Assembly: GCA_033851915.1 (NCBI GenBank)
Contig: JAWSVM010000001.1
Coordinates: forward strand, 248,001-312,000
Origin: UBA1672 sp033851915
GTDB taxonomy: Bacteria > Pseudomonadota > Alphaproteobacteria > Micavibrionales > Micavibrionaceae
Length of the DNA: 64,000 bases
Direction: 5' to 3'
A program made the translations under genes and the position numbers. The notes beneath the pieces were generated by a model, which worked only from the letters and a program-made list of their open reading frames with translations, was not told where the DNA came from and did not search any database. Shown one piece after another: positions 32,384-41,738 of the stretch. Positions within the stretch are counted from its first letter, which is position 1. The number at the start of each line of letters is the position of its first letter.

Positions 32384-34117
32384 ATGTTTAGCGTTAAAAA
32401 AACAACCTCATTAAAGACAATCATAACGAGCGGCAGCGCCATTGCGGTACTGGGCTTGATGACATCAACCGCATTTGCACAAGTCGAAAATGCGACACAA
32501 ATCGCCGATCCGGCGCGCATCGGACAAGAACTATTAGATATGGGCACACTTCCCACACTGTCTGAAAGTGTCGTTGTTGAAAAAACAGCCGTACAGAACG
32601 CCCCTGCAAACGCGGCAAGCATTGTGTTCCATCTGGAAAGCTTACAGATTGATGGTGTAAACGCATATGACGCAGAAGATATCGACGCTATATATAGAGA
32701 CAGATTAGGAACAAGTGTTTCTCTTGCAGATATTTATGAAATCGCAAACACTCTAACAAATAAATACCGCAACGAAGGATACATCCTGACGCAGGTTATT
32801 ATCCCACCGCAAACAATTGAAGACGGCATTGTTAAGCTGCGCGTTATTGAAGGGTTTGTCGACCAAATCATCATCGAAGGTGAACCACGCGAAAGTGCGC
32901 TGAAAACAATCAGACAATATGCTGAGAACTTGCGTGAAAACAACATCCTGAATGCAAAAAATATGGAGCGCTATTTGCTTCTTATCAATGACTTACCGGG
33001 TATCACCGCACGAAGCATTCTAAGCCCATCCAAAACAATGACGGGGGCTTCCGATCTAACTATTATTATTGAACGCGATAATTATGAAGCAGAAATTGGC
33101 TTAGACAACCACGGCAGCCGTTTCTTAGGGCCATATCAAGCATCATTCAGTGGCGCAGCTAATTCTCGCTTTGGCTATAATGAACGCATATCCGGACGTT
33201 TCGTTGTCAGCGGTGATAAAGACCGTAAAGACGAGCTACTGTTTGGATCCATTGTGTACGAACAACCTATTTCCCGCTACGGCACAAAAATCAGATTTAT
33301 CGGCAGCATAACATCAACAGAGCCGGGCGATGACTTGGATGAATTCGATGTAAGAGGTAATTCAAAGTTTTTAAGCGCAACAGTATCTCATCCTTTCATC
33401 AGATCACGCACAATGAATCTCTACGCGCGCGCAACATTTGATTGGCGTAACGTTAAAAGCCGCAATGATCTGGAGCCTTCACGCGAAGATAGAATCAGAA
33501 GCTTCCGCGTCGGAACAACTTTCCAATTCATCGATACATTGTTTGGTGTTGGTGTGAACGCATTGGACTTGGAAATTTCCCGCGGTCTTAACGTATTCGG
33601 CGCAACCGAAAAGGGTGATGCCAATATAACCCGTGCACGTGGTAATCCTGAATACACGAAAGCAGAGCTACAGGTTCAAAGACTGCAACGCATTACACCA
33701 TCTCTGAACTTACTACTCGCAGGACAAGGACAATGGTCAGCAACGCCACTTCTAAGCTCTGAAGAGTTTGGTGTCGGTGGATTTAATCTCGGACGCGGAT
33801 ATGATTCATCTGAAATTGTTGGTGATGACGGCATCGCCGGTAAAATTGAACTACAGTGGAATGAGCCGCATAAGATAAAATATTTGCATGATTACCAACT
33901 GTTCGGCTTTCTTGATGCCGGTCGCATTTGGGATCAAGACGCCACAACATCGGCAGCCAGACGTGAATCACTGTCCTCTGTCGGTTTCGGTATTCGCGCT
34001 GATGTGACGGAAAAAACGAAGGCCGGCTTTGGCGTTGCCTTTCCGTTAACACATCGTGTCAGCACAACAGACGATCGTGATCCTAGATTTTACTTCAGTA
34101 TCACACATGAATTCTAA
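32384..34117 (+). CDS. Two-partner secretion transporter (TpsB; ShlB/FhaC-like)
   Basis: 577 residues. Signal peptide 1-32 (cleavage after AFA). POTRA domains cover about 70-225: SIVFHLESLQIDGVNAYDAE, QVIIPPQTIEDGIVKLRVIE and GASDLTIIIERD. A 16-stranded barrel follows, with the conserved lid motif GVGGFNLGRGYDSSE near residue 463 and a C-terminal Phe. TpsB proteins export large filamentous adhesins or haemolysins across the outer membrane. No TpsA partner with a haemagglutination domain lies next to it, so it is an orphan within the window. A terminator follows at 34167. Confidence 0.92.
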   Translation: MFSVKKTTSLKTIITSGSAIAVLGLMTSTAFAQVENATQIADPARIGQELLDMGTLPTLSESVVVEKTAVQNAPANAASIVFHLESLQIDGVNAYDAEDIDAIYRDRLGTSVSLADIYEIANTLTNKYRNEGYILTQVIIPPQTIEDGIVKLRVIEGFVDQIIIEGEPRESALKTIRQYAENLRENNILNAKNMERYLLLINDLPGITARSILSPSKTMTGASDLTIIIERDNYEAEIGLDNHGSRFLGPYQASFSGAANSRFGYNERISGRFVVSGDKDRKDELLFGSIVYEQPISRYGTKIRFIGSITSTEPGDDLDEFDVRGNSKFLSATVSHPFIRSRTMNLYARATFDWRNVKSRNDLEPSREDRIRSFRVGTTFQFIDTLFGVGVNALDLEISRGLNVFGATEKGDANITRARGNPEYTKAELQVQRLQRITPSLNLLLAGQGQWSATPLLSSEEFGVGGFNLGRGYDSSEIVGDDGIAGKIELQWNEPHKIKYLHDYQLFGFLDAGRIWDQDATTSAARRESLSSVGFGIRADVTEKTKAGFGVAFPLTHRVSTTDDRDPRFYFSITHEF

Positions 34118-34166
34118 AGAGTGTAACAGGCTCTGAGCCTGTATATCAGAGATAATAAGCATCTAC

Positions 34167-34195
34167 AAAACAGGGAATATTAGTTCCCTGTTTTT
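34167..34195 (+). terminator. Terminator after the TpsB-like gene
   Basis: AAAACAGGGAA, loop TATTA with a G, then TTCCCTGTTTTT. A perfect stem with T run, 50 bases after the stop. Confidence 0.9.
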
Positions 34196-34304
34196 CTTTG
34201 GAATATCCGCATTCCCAGAAAAAGAATATTTTCCTATGGCGCTATTATAGAAATTAAAAATATACTAGCCTCTTTGGCTCTATGAACAATAATGGTGATA
34301 TGAA

Positions 34305-35084
34305 TTGAAACAACCCGATTTCATTATAGGTGGCGCAACACGCAGCGGTATAACCGCCCTGTCACAGATACTGGAACATCACCCGCAAATTTTTATCCCG
34401 CAACGCAAAGAACATCAATTCTTTCATAAACAAAAATTATTAAGCGCCACACCCGCCACGTGCAGAATCCAGTTTGAAGACGCCGCAAATGTAGAATACA
34501 AAACCCAAATTCCGGAAAGCCGTATATTACACGGCGAGCATGAATACGACCCAACGCGTGCCTATGCCGGATGCCCTTACGCAAAAGTAGTCTTTACCCT
34601 GCGCGATCCCGTTGAGCGCGCCTATGCACAATTCTATCATGCCTTGGCCGAGAAAAAAGAAAGCGTCAAGACATTCGAACACGCCATGGAATCAGAATTA
34701 TCCAGCCTACGCTCCCCTGATACAACAGGGCGGTGCTGGATTTATAAAAATCAGTATCAAACCCATCTTGAACATTGGTTTGCCTCATACCCCAAAGACA
34801 AAGTCCTTATCCTTATTTATGAAGAATGGACAAACCCTTCTCAAAAAGGCCTGCGCCCATTAGAAACATTTCTGGGATTACAACAAGATTCCCTCTCATT
34901 AGAGCAAGTTGAAGGATATGATCCACAGGGCACTTTCTTAAGCGATAAGGGCCCTAAAGTGAAAAAGCAACCGCCCATGTCCGAAGCAACGCGAGAGCAA
35001 TTGGAAGAAATTCTATCAATTGATAAAACATATATCGCCAACTTATTAGGCCGCGAAATAGCCGCATGGAACCATAAAGTATAA
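34305..35084 (+). CDS. Sulfotransferase, PAPS-dependent
   Basis: 259 residues, starting at a TTG (34305) with GGTGAT upstream; an ATG just before is out of frame. The 5'-phosphosulfate loop reads FIIGGATRSGITALSQIL, and the 3'-phosphate site is FTLRDPVERAYAQFYH. ILIYEEW and FLGL blocks near the end are also typical. The enzyme moves sulfate from PAPS to an acceptor, probably a surface glycan or lipid given the next gene, a glycosyltransferase. The usual Lys of the P-loop is Arg here, a change seen in other bacterial members. Confidence 0.85.
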   Translation: MKQPDFIIGGATRSGITALSQILEHHPQIFIPQRKEHQFFHKQKLLSATPATCRIQFEDAANVEYKTQIPESRILHGEHEYDPTRAYAGCPYAKVVFTLRDPVERAYAQFYHALAEKKESVKTFEHAMESELSSLRSPDTTGRCWIYKNQYQTHLEHWFASYPKDKVLILIYEEWTNPSQKGLRPLETFLGLQQDSLSLEQVEGYDPQGTFLSDKGPKVKKQPPMSEATREQLEEILSIDKTYIANLLGREIAAWNHKV

Positions 35085-35137
35085 AAACTTCTGGCAGTTC
35101 CTATCGAAAAAGATAATAATGAAGGCCTAAAGTCTAG

Positions 35138-36307
35138 GTGTTCGCCATGAATATATTCTATTTCTCGGGTACAAAGCTCCCGTCACAAAATGCACAATCT
35201 ATCCACGCTATGAAAATGGCGCAAGCATTCAGCAAAACAGGGCATGATGTCACGCTCTTTGCCGGAGGGGTGAATAATGCCGCGTCAGATGATATTTTCA
35301 ATATCTATGACACAGAACAAATATTCAAATTATACTTATCCTCGCACTTTAATATGCCGCTTGTATCCGATGCAAAACGCCTATTGGCCTTTGCCGGAAA
35401 AATTGCACGTGTTGGCAAACCTGATCTGGTGTATGGCCATAACCCGCTGGAGCTGGCATTGCTCGCGCCGCGCAACACGCCTATCGTCTTCGAAGCACAT
35501 AACCTGCCAAACTTACCATCGCATAACTGGGCATTTTCGAAATTACTAAAACAAAATAATTTGCACGCCATCGTGGTGGTATCAGATATTCTAAAGCAGG
35601 CCTTCTTGAAAAAATATTCCGAAATAGAGCCGGAAGATATCTTTGTTGCCCATGACGGTGCCGATTTAATCAGGCATATCACATCAAGTGACAATGAGAC
35701 AGATATTCTAAAGGGACGACATGGCGCCTTGAATATCGGCTATACTGGCTCTCTCGCGCCTGGAAAGGGCATCGCCTTGATTACGCGCATTGCCACAATA
35801 AGACCGGAATATGATTTTCACATTATCGGTGGCACGAAAAAGCACGTGCAAAAGCTGGAAACCGAAAACACCTTAAAAAATCTCCATTTCTATGGCTATC
35901 GCGACCATGCGGAAATTCCATCATATCTTGAAGCCTTCGACATCGCCGTTGCGCCTTATCAACATCGCGCCCTTATCAAGACAGGGCACAACATGTCGCG
36001 ATGGATTTCGCCTATGAAAATATTTGAATATATGGCGGCGCAAAAACCGATTATATGTTCCAACCTGCCAACCATCCATGAAATTTTGGAGCATGAGCAT
36101 AATGCCCTTCTCTTACCCGCATCCGATGAGCATAAATGGGGCGAAGCCATAGACATGATTAAAGACAATCCGGAAGAGGGACAAAAATTGGCGCATAATG
36201 CCCATGAAGATCTGAAGGATAAATACACGTGGGATAAACGCGCACAAGCGATCACCGATCTCTGCTTTTATAAGCACCAAGCGCCCCAGCTATCCCAAGC
36301 ATCATAG
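35138..36307 (+). CDS. Glycosyltransferase, GT4-like
   Basis: 389 residues; the start may be the second Met at 35147. GT-B fold: an N-terminal half with FSGTKLPSQNAQSIHAMKMA, then the C-terminal half beginning NIGYTGSLAPGKGIALI, with FHIIGGTKK, FYGYRDHAEIPSYLEAFDIA and the donor-site KIFEYMAAQKPIICSNLP. These are hallmarks of GT4 retaining enzymes acting on cell-surface polysaccharides. Together with the sulfotransferase it suggests a small sulfated glycan locus. Confidence 0.9.
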   Translation: MFAMNIFYFSGTKLPSQNAQSIHAMKMAQAFSKTGHDVTLFAGGVNNAASDDIFNIYDTEQIFKLYLSSHFNMPLVSDAKRLLAFAGKIARVGKPDLVYGHNPLELALLAPRNTPIVFEAHNLPNLPSHNWAFSKLLKQNNLHAIVVVSDILKQAFLKKYSEIEPEDIFVAHDGADLIRHITSSDNETDILKGRHGALNIGYTGSLAPGKGIALITRIATIRPEYDFHIIGGTKKHVQKLETENTLKNLHFYGYRDHAEIPSYLEAFDIAVAPYQHRALIKTGHNMSRWISPMKIFEYMAAQKPIICSNLPTIHEILEHEHNALLLPASDEHKWGEAIDMIKDNPEEGQKLAHNAHEDLKDKYTWDKRAQAITDLCFYKHQAPQLSQAS

Positions 36308-36344
36308 CGCCCCCCGCCAAGCATCAAAATCAAACGCCAAAAAC

Positions 36345-36416
36345 TTATCCACAGAGACACCCTTTAAACTGTGGATAAATTCATGTATCATGAGCTCAAT
36401 AGCAATTTTATCCACA
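36345..36416. promoter_or_regulatory. Cluster of three perfect DnaA boxes
   Basis: TTATCCACA occurs at 36345-36353 (plus), 36370-36378 (minus, as TGTGGATAA) and 36408-36416 (plus), all in the 171-base gap between a glycosyltransferase and an outer-membrane protein gene. Three exact 9-mers in 72 bases are very unlikely by chance. The stretch between is A/T-rich. It may be part of a replication origin, a DnaA-controlled promoter for the 36479 gene, or a DnaA-titration site. The rpmH block 5 kb away is often origin-linked. Confidence 0.7.
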
Positions 36417-36478
36417 GGGCCTTCTCGCTTTGTTATTGAGTAAACGAACCTTATCACCATCTATGTTGAGAAACACTC

Positions 36479-37717
36479 ATGAGCAAGACAGTGCCATCGG
36501 CACGTTTCATCACAGCCTACGTCGCTTTATGTATATTGGTACATGATCCGCACAGCGCATGGGCAAGCGATAATAACGGCGATACATTACAGCCCCCTCA
36601 AAAATTCGGAAATTTCCTCGTCAGTTCAGGCCTAAAGCTGGAACAGCAGTACACCACAAATGTACGCGCCAGCACACAAAATGAGAAAAGCGACTTCGTT
36701 ACAACAGTAACGCCAACACTTACCGTTCAAAAGAATATCAGAGATCACGAATTTACGTTCGAAGCCTCCGCGCCGATTAAAAAGCACCTTAAAACCCATA
36801 AGGAAGATACAGTTGACGGGCATATATCTCTATCCGCTCTTGTAACCGCGAAGCGATCGCTGACATTGCCTCTATCTATTGCCTATGACAGGGCGCACAT
36901 TCAAAGACACGAAGATACGTCCCCCATCACATCTCGAGAGCCAATTCGAACACGCCGCAAACATATTGAAGGCGGTTTTATTTACGCGCCTAATCGCTTA
37001 CATGTTCAGCTTATCGGGCATTACACGCAAGAACGCTTTAACAACGGTATATCGGATAACGGCATACAAATCATACGCACAGATGACGATCACAACAACG
37101 CAGGCCTGCATACAAAGATCAGCTATCACACAGCTTCCGTTGTTAGCCCGTTTCTGGCATTTAAAACCCATAAAGCCAACTTTCTGCGCGCCTCTCACAA
37201 CGGCACATCCTTTAACGGCAATAAACGCGACCACAGATACGGGGCGGCTTTGGCGGGCATAAACTTTAACACCGGAACATTTTCAGGGCATATTGCTGCG
37301 GGGTATAATACGTTGCGCTATGACGATGATACGCTTGAGGATCTGGGTGCATTACAACTTTCTGCAAACATAGACTGGCAACCAATAGAGCGCAGCAACA
37401 TCGCACTCGCCTTTTCCCGCACAGCCATGGAAAACAGCATCATTGAAAGTGCCTATATAGATACAACGGCCAATGCCATGCTGCGCTATGAGGTAAAAAA
37501 TGACCTGACATTAAATACCGGCGCAACGCTTAGCCACCATAATTACACGTCCGGACGCGATGATACGATTTATGAAGGGCACGTGGGCATGGGTTATACG
37601 TTGAACACTGCCATACGGGCGCATGCAAATGTGACCAGCCGCAAAAGAAACAGCGACGTGCAAAACGAAGATTACTTAGAAAATACGGTTATGATCGGCA
37701 TCACGGGCAGCCTGTAA
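36479..37717 (+). CDS. Outer-membrane beta-barrel protein, BBP2-like
   Basis: 412 residues with a signal peptide (cleavage near AWA). The mature part alternates aromatic and polar residues over its full length (FLVSSGLKLEQQYTTNVRAS, FDYRAHI-like turns, VGMGYTLNTAIRAHANVTSR), ending as a barrel strand MIGITGSL. It resembles the outer-membrane beta-barrel proteins linked to exopolysaccharide export loci. With the sulfotransferase and glycosyltransferase before it, an export or anchoring role is plausible. It lies directly behind the DnaA-box cluster. Confidence 0.72.
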   Translation: MSKTVPSARFITAYVALCILVHDPHSAWASDNNGDTLQPPQKFGNFLVSSGLKLEQQYTTNVRASTQNEKSDFVTTVTPTLTVQKNIRDHEFTFEASAPIKKHLKTHKEDTVDGHISLSALVTAKRSLTLPLSIAYDRAHIQRHEDTSPITSREPIRTRRKHIEGGFIYAPNRLHVQLIGHYTQERFNNGISDNGIQIIRTDDDHNNAGLHTKISYHTASVVSPFLAFKTHKANFLRASHNGTSFNGNKRDHRYGAALAGINFNTGTFSGHIAAGYNTLRYDDDTLEDLGALQLSANIDWQPIERSNIALAFSRTAMENSIIESAYIDTTANAMLRYEVKNDLTLNTGATLSHHNYTSGRDDTIYEGHVGMGYTLNTAIRAHANVTSRKRNSDVQNEDYLENTVMIGITGSL

Positions 37718-37727
37718 GGGCTACGTA

Positions 37728-37982
37728 TTACTCGCTGTCCTGTGTCGCTTCTTCTTCAGAGGCAACATCTTCTTCACCAGCGGCTGGCATAATATCTTGC
37801 AGTGCTTCTGCCATATCATCCATCGCGATATCAGGAAATTCAGTTTCTTCCGCCGTATAGTCACCAAGACCACTTGGTGCCTTATTAGAAAAACGCTCTC
37901 CAAACTCATCTGCGGAGACCGTAAATGGTGTAAAACCGACAGCTACCATCACTAATAATACTTTTAAAATCTGCATTTTCAT
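37728..37982 (-). CDS. Small secreted acidic protein
   Basis: 84 residues with a clear signal peptide (KVLLVMVAVGFTPFTVSA). The mature part is short and very acidic, ending in an EEDVASEEEATQDSE-type tail with probable disorder. Not recognised. It converges with the 36479 gene and is divergent from clpS. Confidence 0.6.
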   Translation of the reverse strand: MKMQILKVLLVMVAVGFTPFTVSADEFGERFSNKAPSGLGDYTAEETEFPDIAMDDMAEALQDIMPAAGEEDVASEEEATQDSE

Positions 37983-38177
37983 TGTCCTGCGTTCTATGTA
38001 CCGCTGTTTATGTGCCTTTAATTAACACAAAGTTAACTATTATGTCAAATTTAGTGTTTTCTTGGTTGTCCCGACGCGCACACAGTTGCTATGATGAATA
38101 TACCAATCTTTAGGGTGATATAAAAGCCGAATAAACAACGCTAATCAAAAGTGAGCATTTTGCGGATGAAAGAATAC

Positions 38178-38510
38178 ATGTCAAATACCGGCGATGAGAA
38201 TCACGATGACGGGCAAGAGGAACACGGCCTCGTCCTGAAAACACGCCCAAAAACGCAAAAGCCTTCAATGTATAAAGTGCTGTTGCTGAATGATGATTAT
38301 ACGCCGATGGAATTTGTTGTGCATGTTCTGGAAAGCATTTTCAAAAAGAACAGACAAGAAGCCACCGACATTATGCTGCATGTTCATCGCCGCGGCGTTG
38401 GAATTTGCGGCGTCTTTACCTTTGAGGTTGCCGAAACTAAAGTCGCACAGGTCATGGACTTTGCCCATGCCAACGAACAACCCCTACAATGCACCATGGA
38501 AAAAGAGTAA
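38178..38510 (+). CDS. clpS: ATP-dependent Clp protease adaptor ClpS
   Basis: 110 residues from the ATG at 38178 (MSNTGDEN); a GTG at 38151 or ATG at 38166 would add a few residues. The core has PSMYKVLLLNDDYTPMEFVV, the HVHRRGVGICGVFTFEVAET binding pocket and a long acidic N-terminus. It recognises proteins with N-terminal Leu, Phe, Tyr or Trp and hands them to ClpA. clpA follows 114 bases downstream, and aat, which makes such N-ends, is in the same window. Confidence 0.96.
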   Translation: MSNTGDENHDDGQEEHGLVLKTRPKTQKPSMYKVLLLNDDYTPMEFVVHVLESIFKKNRQEATDIMLHVHRRGVGICGVFTFEVAETKVAQVMDFAHANEQPLQCTMEKE

Positions 38511-38624
38511 TCTTAACGCTTTATCAAACCATAGTGCTATATAAGAGAATGTGGTACGCTCGTGCCGTAATCTTTTGAATATCTACATCTTGAACGATGA
38601 TCCAAATGAAGACAGGATTTATGC

Positions 38625-40922
38625 ATGCTTTCACGTAATTTAGAACAAACGCTGCACCGTGCATTGGCAATCGCCAATGAGAACCATCACGAATATGCCA
38701 CGCTTGAGCATTTGCTGCTTGCTTTAACCAGCGACCCTGACGCAACGGCCGTTTTGCGCTCTTGTGGAATTGATTTGGATGAGCTGGCTGCATCGCTGAT
38801 ACATTACATTGAAAGCGATCTCAGCAGCCTCATCAATAACGATATAGACGAGTCCAAGCCGACAAACGCCTTTCAACGCGTGTTACAACGCGCCGCCATC
38901 CATGTTCAATCATCGGGACGCGAGGAAGTGACAGGCGCCAATGTGCTGGTTGCTCTATTTTCAGAACGCGAAAGCCACGCCGTTTATCTTCTGCAAGAAC
39001 GTGATATGACGCGCTTTGACGCGGTGAACTATATTTCACACGGCATTGCAAAAGTCCCCTCACAGACAAATACAGAAACGCCGCCACAAGGCGTCGAAGA
39101 AGCACACGAAGCTAAAATCGGGCAAGAAGCTCTGGATGCCTATTGTGTTAACCTCAACCAAAAAGCCGAAGAAGGCGGGATAGACCCCCTGATTGGCCGT
39201 GAAAAAGAAGTTGACCGCACCATCCAGATTCTCTGCCGCCGTTCAAAGAATAACCCGCTTTATGTTGGTGATCCGGGCGTTGGTAAAACCGCCATTGCCG
39301 AAGGATTGGCCAGACGTATCAATGATAAAGACGTCCCCGAAGTTCTGCATGGCGCAGTCATTTACTCTCTGGATATGGGGGCATTATTGGCGGGAACACG
39401 TTATCGCGGTGATTTTGAAGAACGCCTGAAGGCCGTTTTAGCAGAGCTGGAAAACATTCCTGAATCCATCCTGTTCATTGATGAAATTCACACCATTATC
39501 GGCGCAGGCGCGACCAGCGGCGGAGCAATGGATGCTTCTAACCTGTTGAAGCCTGCTTTGTCTAATGGCTCGCTGCGCTGCGTTGGATCGACCACATATA
39601 AAGAATACCGCACGCACTTTGAAAAAGATCGCGCGCTTGTGCGACGTTTCCAAAAAATTGATGTGCCCGAGCCAAGCGTCGAAGACACGGTTAAAATTCT
39701 GCAAGGCCTGCGCCCTTATTACGAGGCGCATCACAAAGTAAAATACACAAACAGTGCCCTGCGCGCAGCGGTGGAGCTATCCGCGAAATATATAGGTGAT
39801 CGTAAGTTGCCCGATAAAGCCATCGACATTATTGATGAAGTAGGCGCCGCGCAAATGTTGGTAACGGAAGATAAACGCAAGAAAACCATTGGCTTGAAAG
39901 ACATCGAAGATGTCATCGCCGTGATTGCGCGCATCCCTTCAACCACGATCAATAAAAACGACAAAGAATCCCTGCAAAGTCTTGAGCGCGACCTCAAAAC
40001 ACTGGTTTATGACCAAGATGCCGCCATTGATGTTTTATCATCCTCTATCAAAATGGCGCGTGCGGGTTTACGTGATCCTGAAAAACCAATCGGTAGTTAT
40101 CTTTTCGCCGGTCCTACAGGGGTTGGTAAAACCGAAGTTGCACGTCAACTTGCGAACGCTCTAGGCATTGAGCTGCTACGCTTTGATATGTCCGAATATA
40201 TGGAACGTCACTCCGTCTCCCGTCTTATCGGAACACCGCCGGGCTATGTCGGGTTTGAGCAAGGTGGCTTAATGACTGATAAAGTCGATCAGCATCCGCA
40301 TTGTGTATTGTTGCTGGACGAAATTGAAAAAGCCCACCCTGATTTGTTCAACATCCTTCTGCAAGTTATGGATTACGGTAAGCTGACCGATAATAGCGGC
40401 AAGACCATTGATTTCCGCAATGTCATTTTAATCATGACCACCAATGCCGGTGCAGCCGATATGGCCAAGACGCCCATTGGCTTTGGCCGTGAGGTCGGTG
40501 ATATGGATTATACTGATAACGAGGCGATTACAAAAACCTTCACGCCAGAATTCAGAAACCGTCTTGATGCGATTGTGCCATTCCGCAATCTCTCACCCAA
40601 AACGGTTGAGAAGGTGGTCGATAAATTCGTTATTCAATTGGAGGCTCAGCTCTCTGATAAGAACGTCACCATAGATCTCAGCAAGAAGGCGCGTAAATAT
40701 CTCGCCGATAAAGGCTATGATGTCACCATGGGCGCACGTCCCCTCAGCCGCATCATTCTGGAGAAAATCAAACGTCCACTGGCAGAAGAAATTCTGTTCG
40801 GTAAACTTGAAAAAGGCGGCTTGGTGATCATTGATTATGATGGCAAAGAGCTAACTTTCAAATATGAAGCCAACACCCCGAAGAGACGCCGCAAGAAATT
40901 AAAAGCCAAAGAAAAGGTTTAA
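38625..40922 (+). CDS. clpA: ATP-dependent Clp protease ATP-binding subunit ClpA
   Basis: 765 residues. N-terminal Clp-N repeat (LSRNLEQTLHRALAIANENH, EYATLEHLLLALT), two AAA+ modules with Walker A GDPGVGKT (~212) and GPTGVGKT (~494), arginine finger regions, and a ClpP-docking loop with IGFGRE in the second module. A basic tail (KRRRKKLKAKEKV) closes it. With ClpP it unfolds and degrades substrates, including those brought by ClpS. Confidence 0.98.
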   Translation: MLSRNLEQTLHRALAIANENHHEYATLEHLLLALTSDPDATAVLRSCGIDLDELAASLIHYIESDLSSLINNDIDESKPTNAFQRVLQRAAIHVQSSGREEVTGANVLVALFSERESHAVYLLQERDMTRFDAVNYISHGIAKVPSQTNTETPPQGVEEAHEAKIGQEALDAYCVNLNQKAEEGGIDPLIGREKEVDRTIQILCRRSKNNPLYVGDPGVGKTAIAEGLARRINDKDVPEVLHGAVIYSLDMGALLAGTRYRGDFEERLKAVLAELENIPESILFIDEIHTIIGAGATSGGAMDASNLLKPALSNGSLRCVGSTTYKEYRTHFEKDRALVRRFQKIDVPEPSVEDTVKILQGLRPYYEAHHKVKYTNSALRAAVELSAKYIGDRKLPDKAIDIIDEVGAAQMLVTEDKRKKTIGLKDIEDVIAVIARIPSTTINKNDKESLQSLERDLKTLVYDQDAAIDVLSSSIKMARAGLRDPEKPIGSYLFAGPTGVGKTEVARQLANALGIELLRFDMSEYMERHSVSRLIGTPPGYVGFEQGGLMTDKVDQHPHCVLLLDEIEKAHPDLFNILLQVMDYGKLTDNSGKTIDFRNVILIMTTNAGAADMAKTPIGFGREVGDMDYTDNEAITKTFTPEFRNRLDAIVPFRNLSPKTVEKVVDKFVIQLEAQLSDKNVTIDLSKKARKYLADKGYDVTMGARPLSRIILEKIKRPLAEEILFGKLEKGGLVIIDYDGKELTFKYEANTPKRRRKKLKAKEKV

Positions 40923-40932
40923 TACGGCGCAT

Positions 40933-41643
40933 TTAGCGTGAGATTAAAACCGAGAAGAACGTGTAATGCTGCGCACTGCTGCCAGATGTCACGTTAATAC
41001 ATCCTGTCATAACATCGTCGACATCATCATATGTTTCTATTGAGTCATAGCTGCCTACAAATTTCGTAAGATCGATGCCCGCCACATTATCAACGGGAAC
41101 AGGCAGTGATTGCCCAACCCGCTTTGCCAGAATCTCGCACACAGGTTTTTTCAAATAGGGCAAAACGAGGATAAGCTCTCCCCTGCTATCGCTGCCCAGC
41201 CCCAGAACTTTGGAAGATCCACTGATAACCCACTGCCCGTAATCTACCTCATCCTTGTAAGCAGCATCGAAAATCTCCGGATGCATTGCACTAGACGCCA
41301 CGCCGCCGCCGCGCGGGTGAAAGACGTGGCAGGAAAAATCTGTCGGCGCACTTACATTCTCGTAATCCAAGTCAGTCCCGTCATAAGGGCTGTGCTCAAA
41401 ACTTAACGCATCATCGGCGCACTCATTTGAGACACGCATAAAGCGCACCGCTTCATTGACACTACGGGCGTATGTCAAAATCTCGGAGACATAAATCCCA
41501 GCCTTCTCAGTGCCTACCCGCGCACCACCGCGCATCATTGTCGAGGCCACAAAAGAGAGTGCTGCAAATAATGCTACAGCGACCAAAATTATAACGAGAA
41601 CATTACCCGCTTGGGCGTTCATGTGACGATTTGCCGATATCAT
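40933..41643 (-). CDS. Pilin-like single-pass protein, FHPxGGG family, copy 2
   Basis: 236 residues from the ATG at 41643. This start gives the same 12-residue head before GN as the paralogue at 27041. A membrane helix follows (VLVIILVAVALFAALSFVAS), then an outer domain with CHVFHPRGGGVASSAMHPEI and an end FFSVLISR matching TIILGR in copy 1. Two Cys (CADD, CHVF) and a later CEIL and CINV suggest disulfides. The sequences have diverged but the shared blocks are in the same order. Function unknown. It converges with clpA. Confidence 0.6.
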   Translation of the reverse strand: MISANRHMNAQAGNVLVIILVAVALFAALSFVASTMMRGGARVGTEKAGIYVSEILTYARSVNEAVRFMRVSNECADDALSFEHSPYDGTDLDYENVSAPTDFSCHVFHPRGGGVASSAMHPEIFDAAYKDEVDYGQWVISGSSKVLGLGSDSRGELILVLPYLKKPVCEILAKRVGQSLPVPVDNVAGIDLTKFVGSYDSIETYDDVDDVMTGCINVTSGSSAQHYTFFSVLISR

Positions 41644-41738
41644 AATAAAACTGTATATTCTTCGATAGGTTATCTTAACCATTTTACTGTAGCATGAGGC
41701 TATATTATCCCAAAACGAAACATTTTTGAGTGTTTTTC

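Noticed and set aside
39438..39734. 98-residue minus-strand frame inside clpA
   Set aside because: Opposite-strand shadow of the AAA+ domain; no signals of translation.
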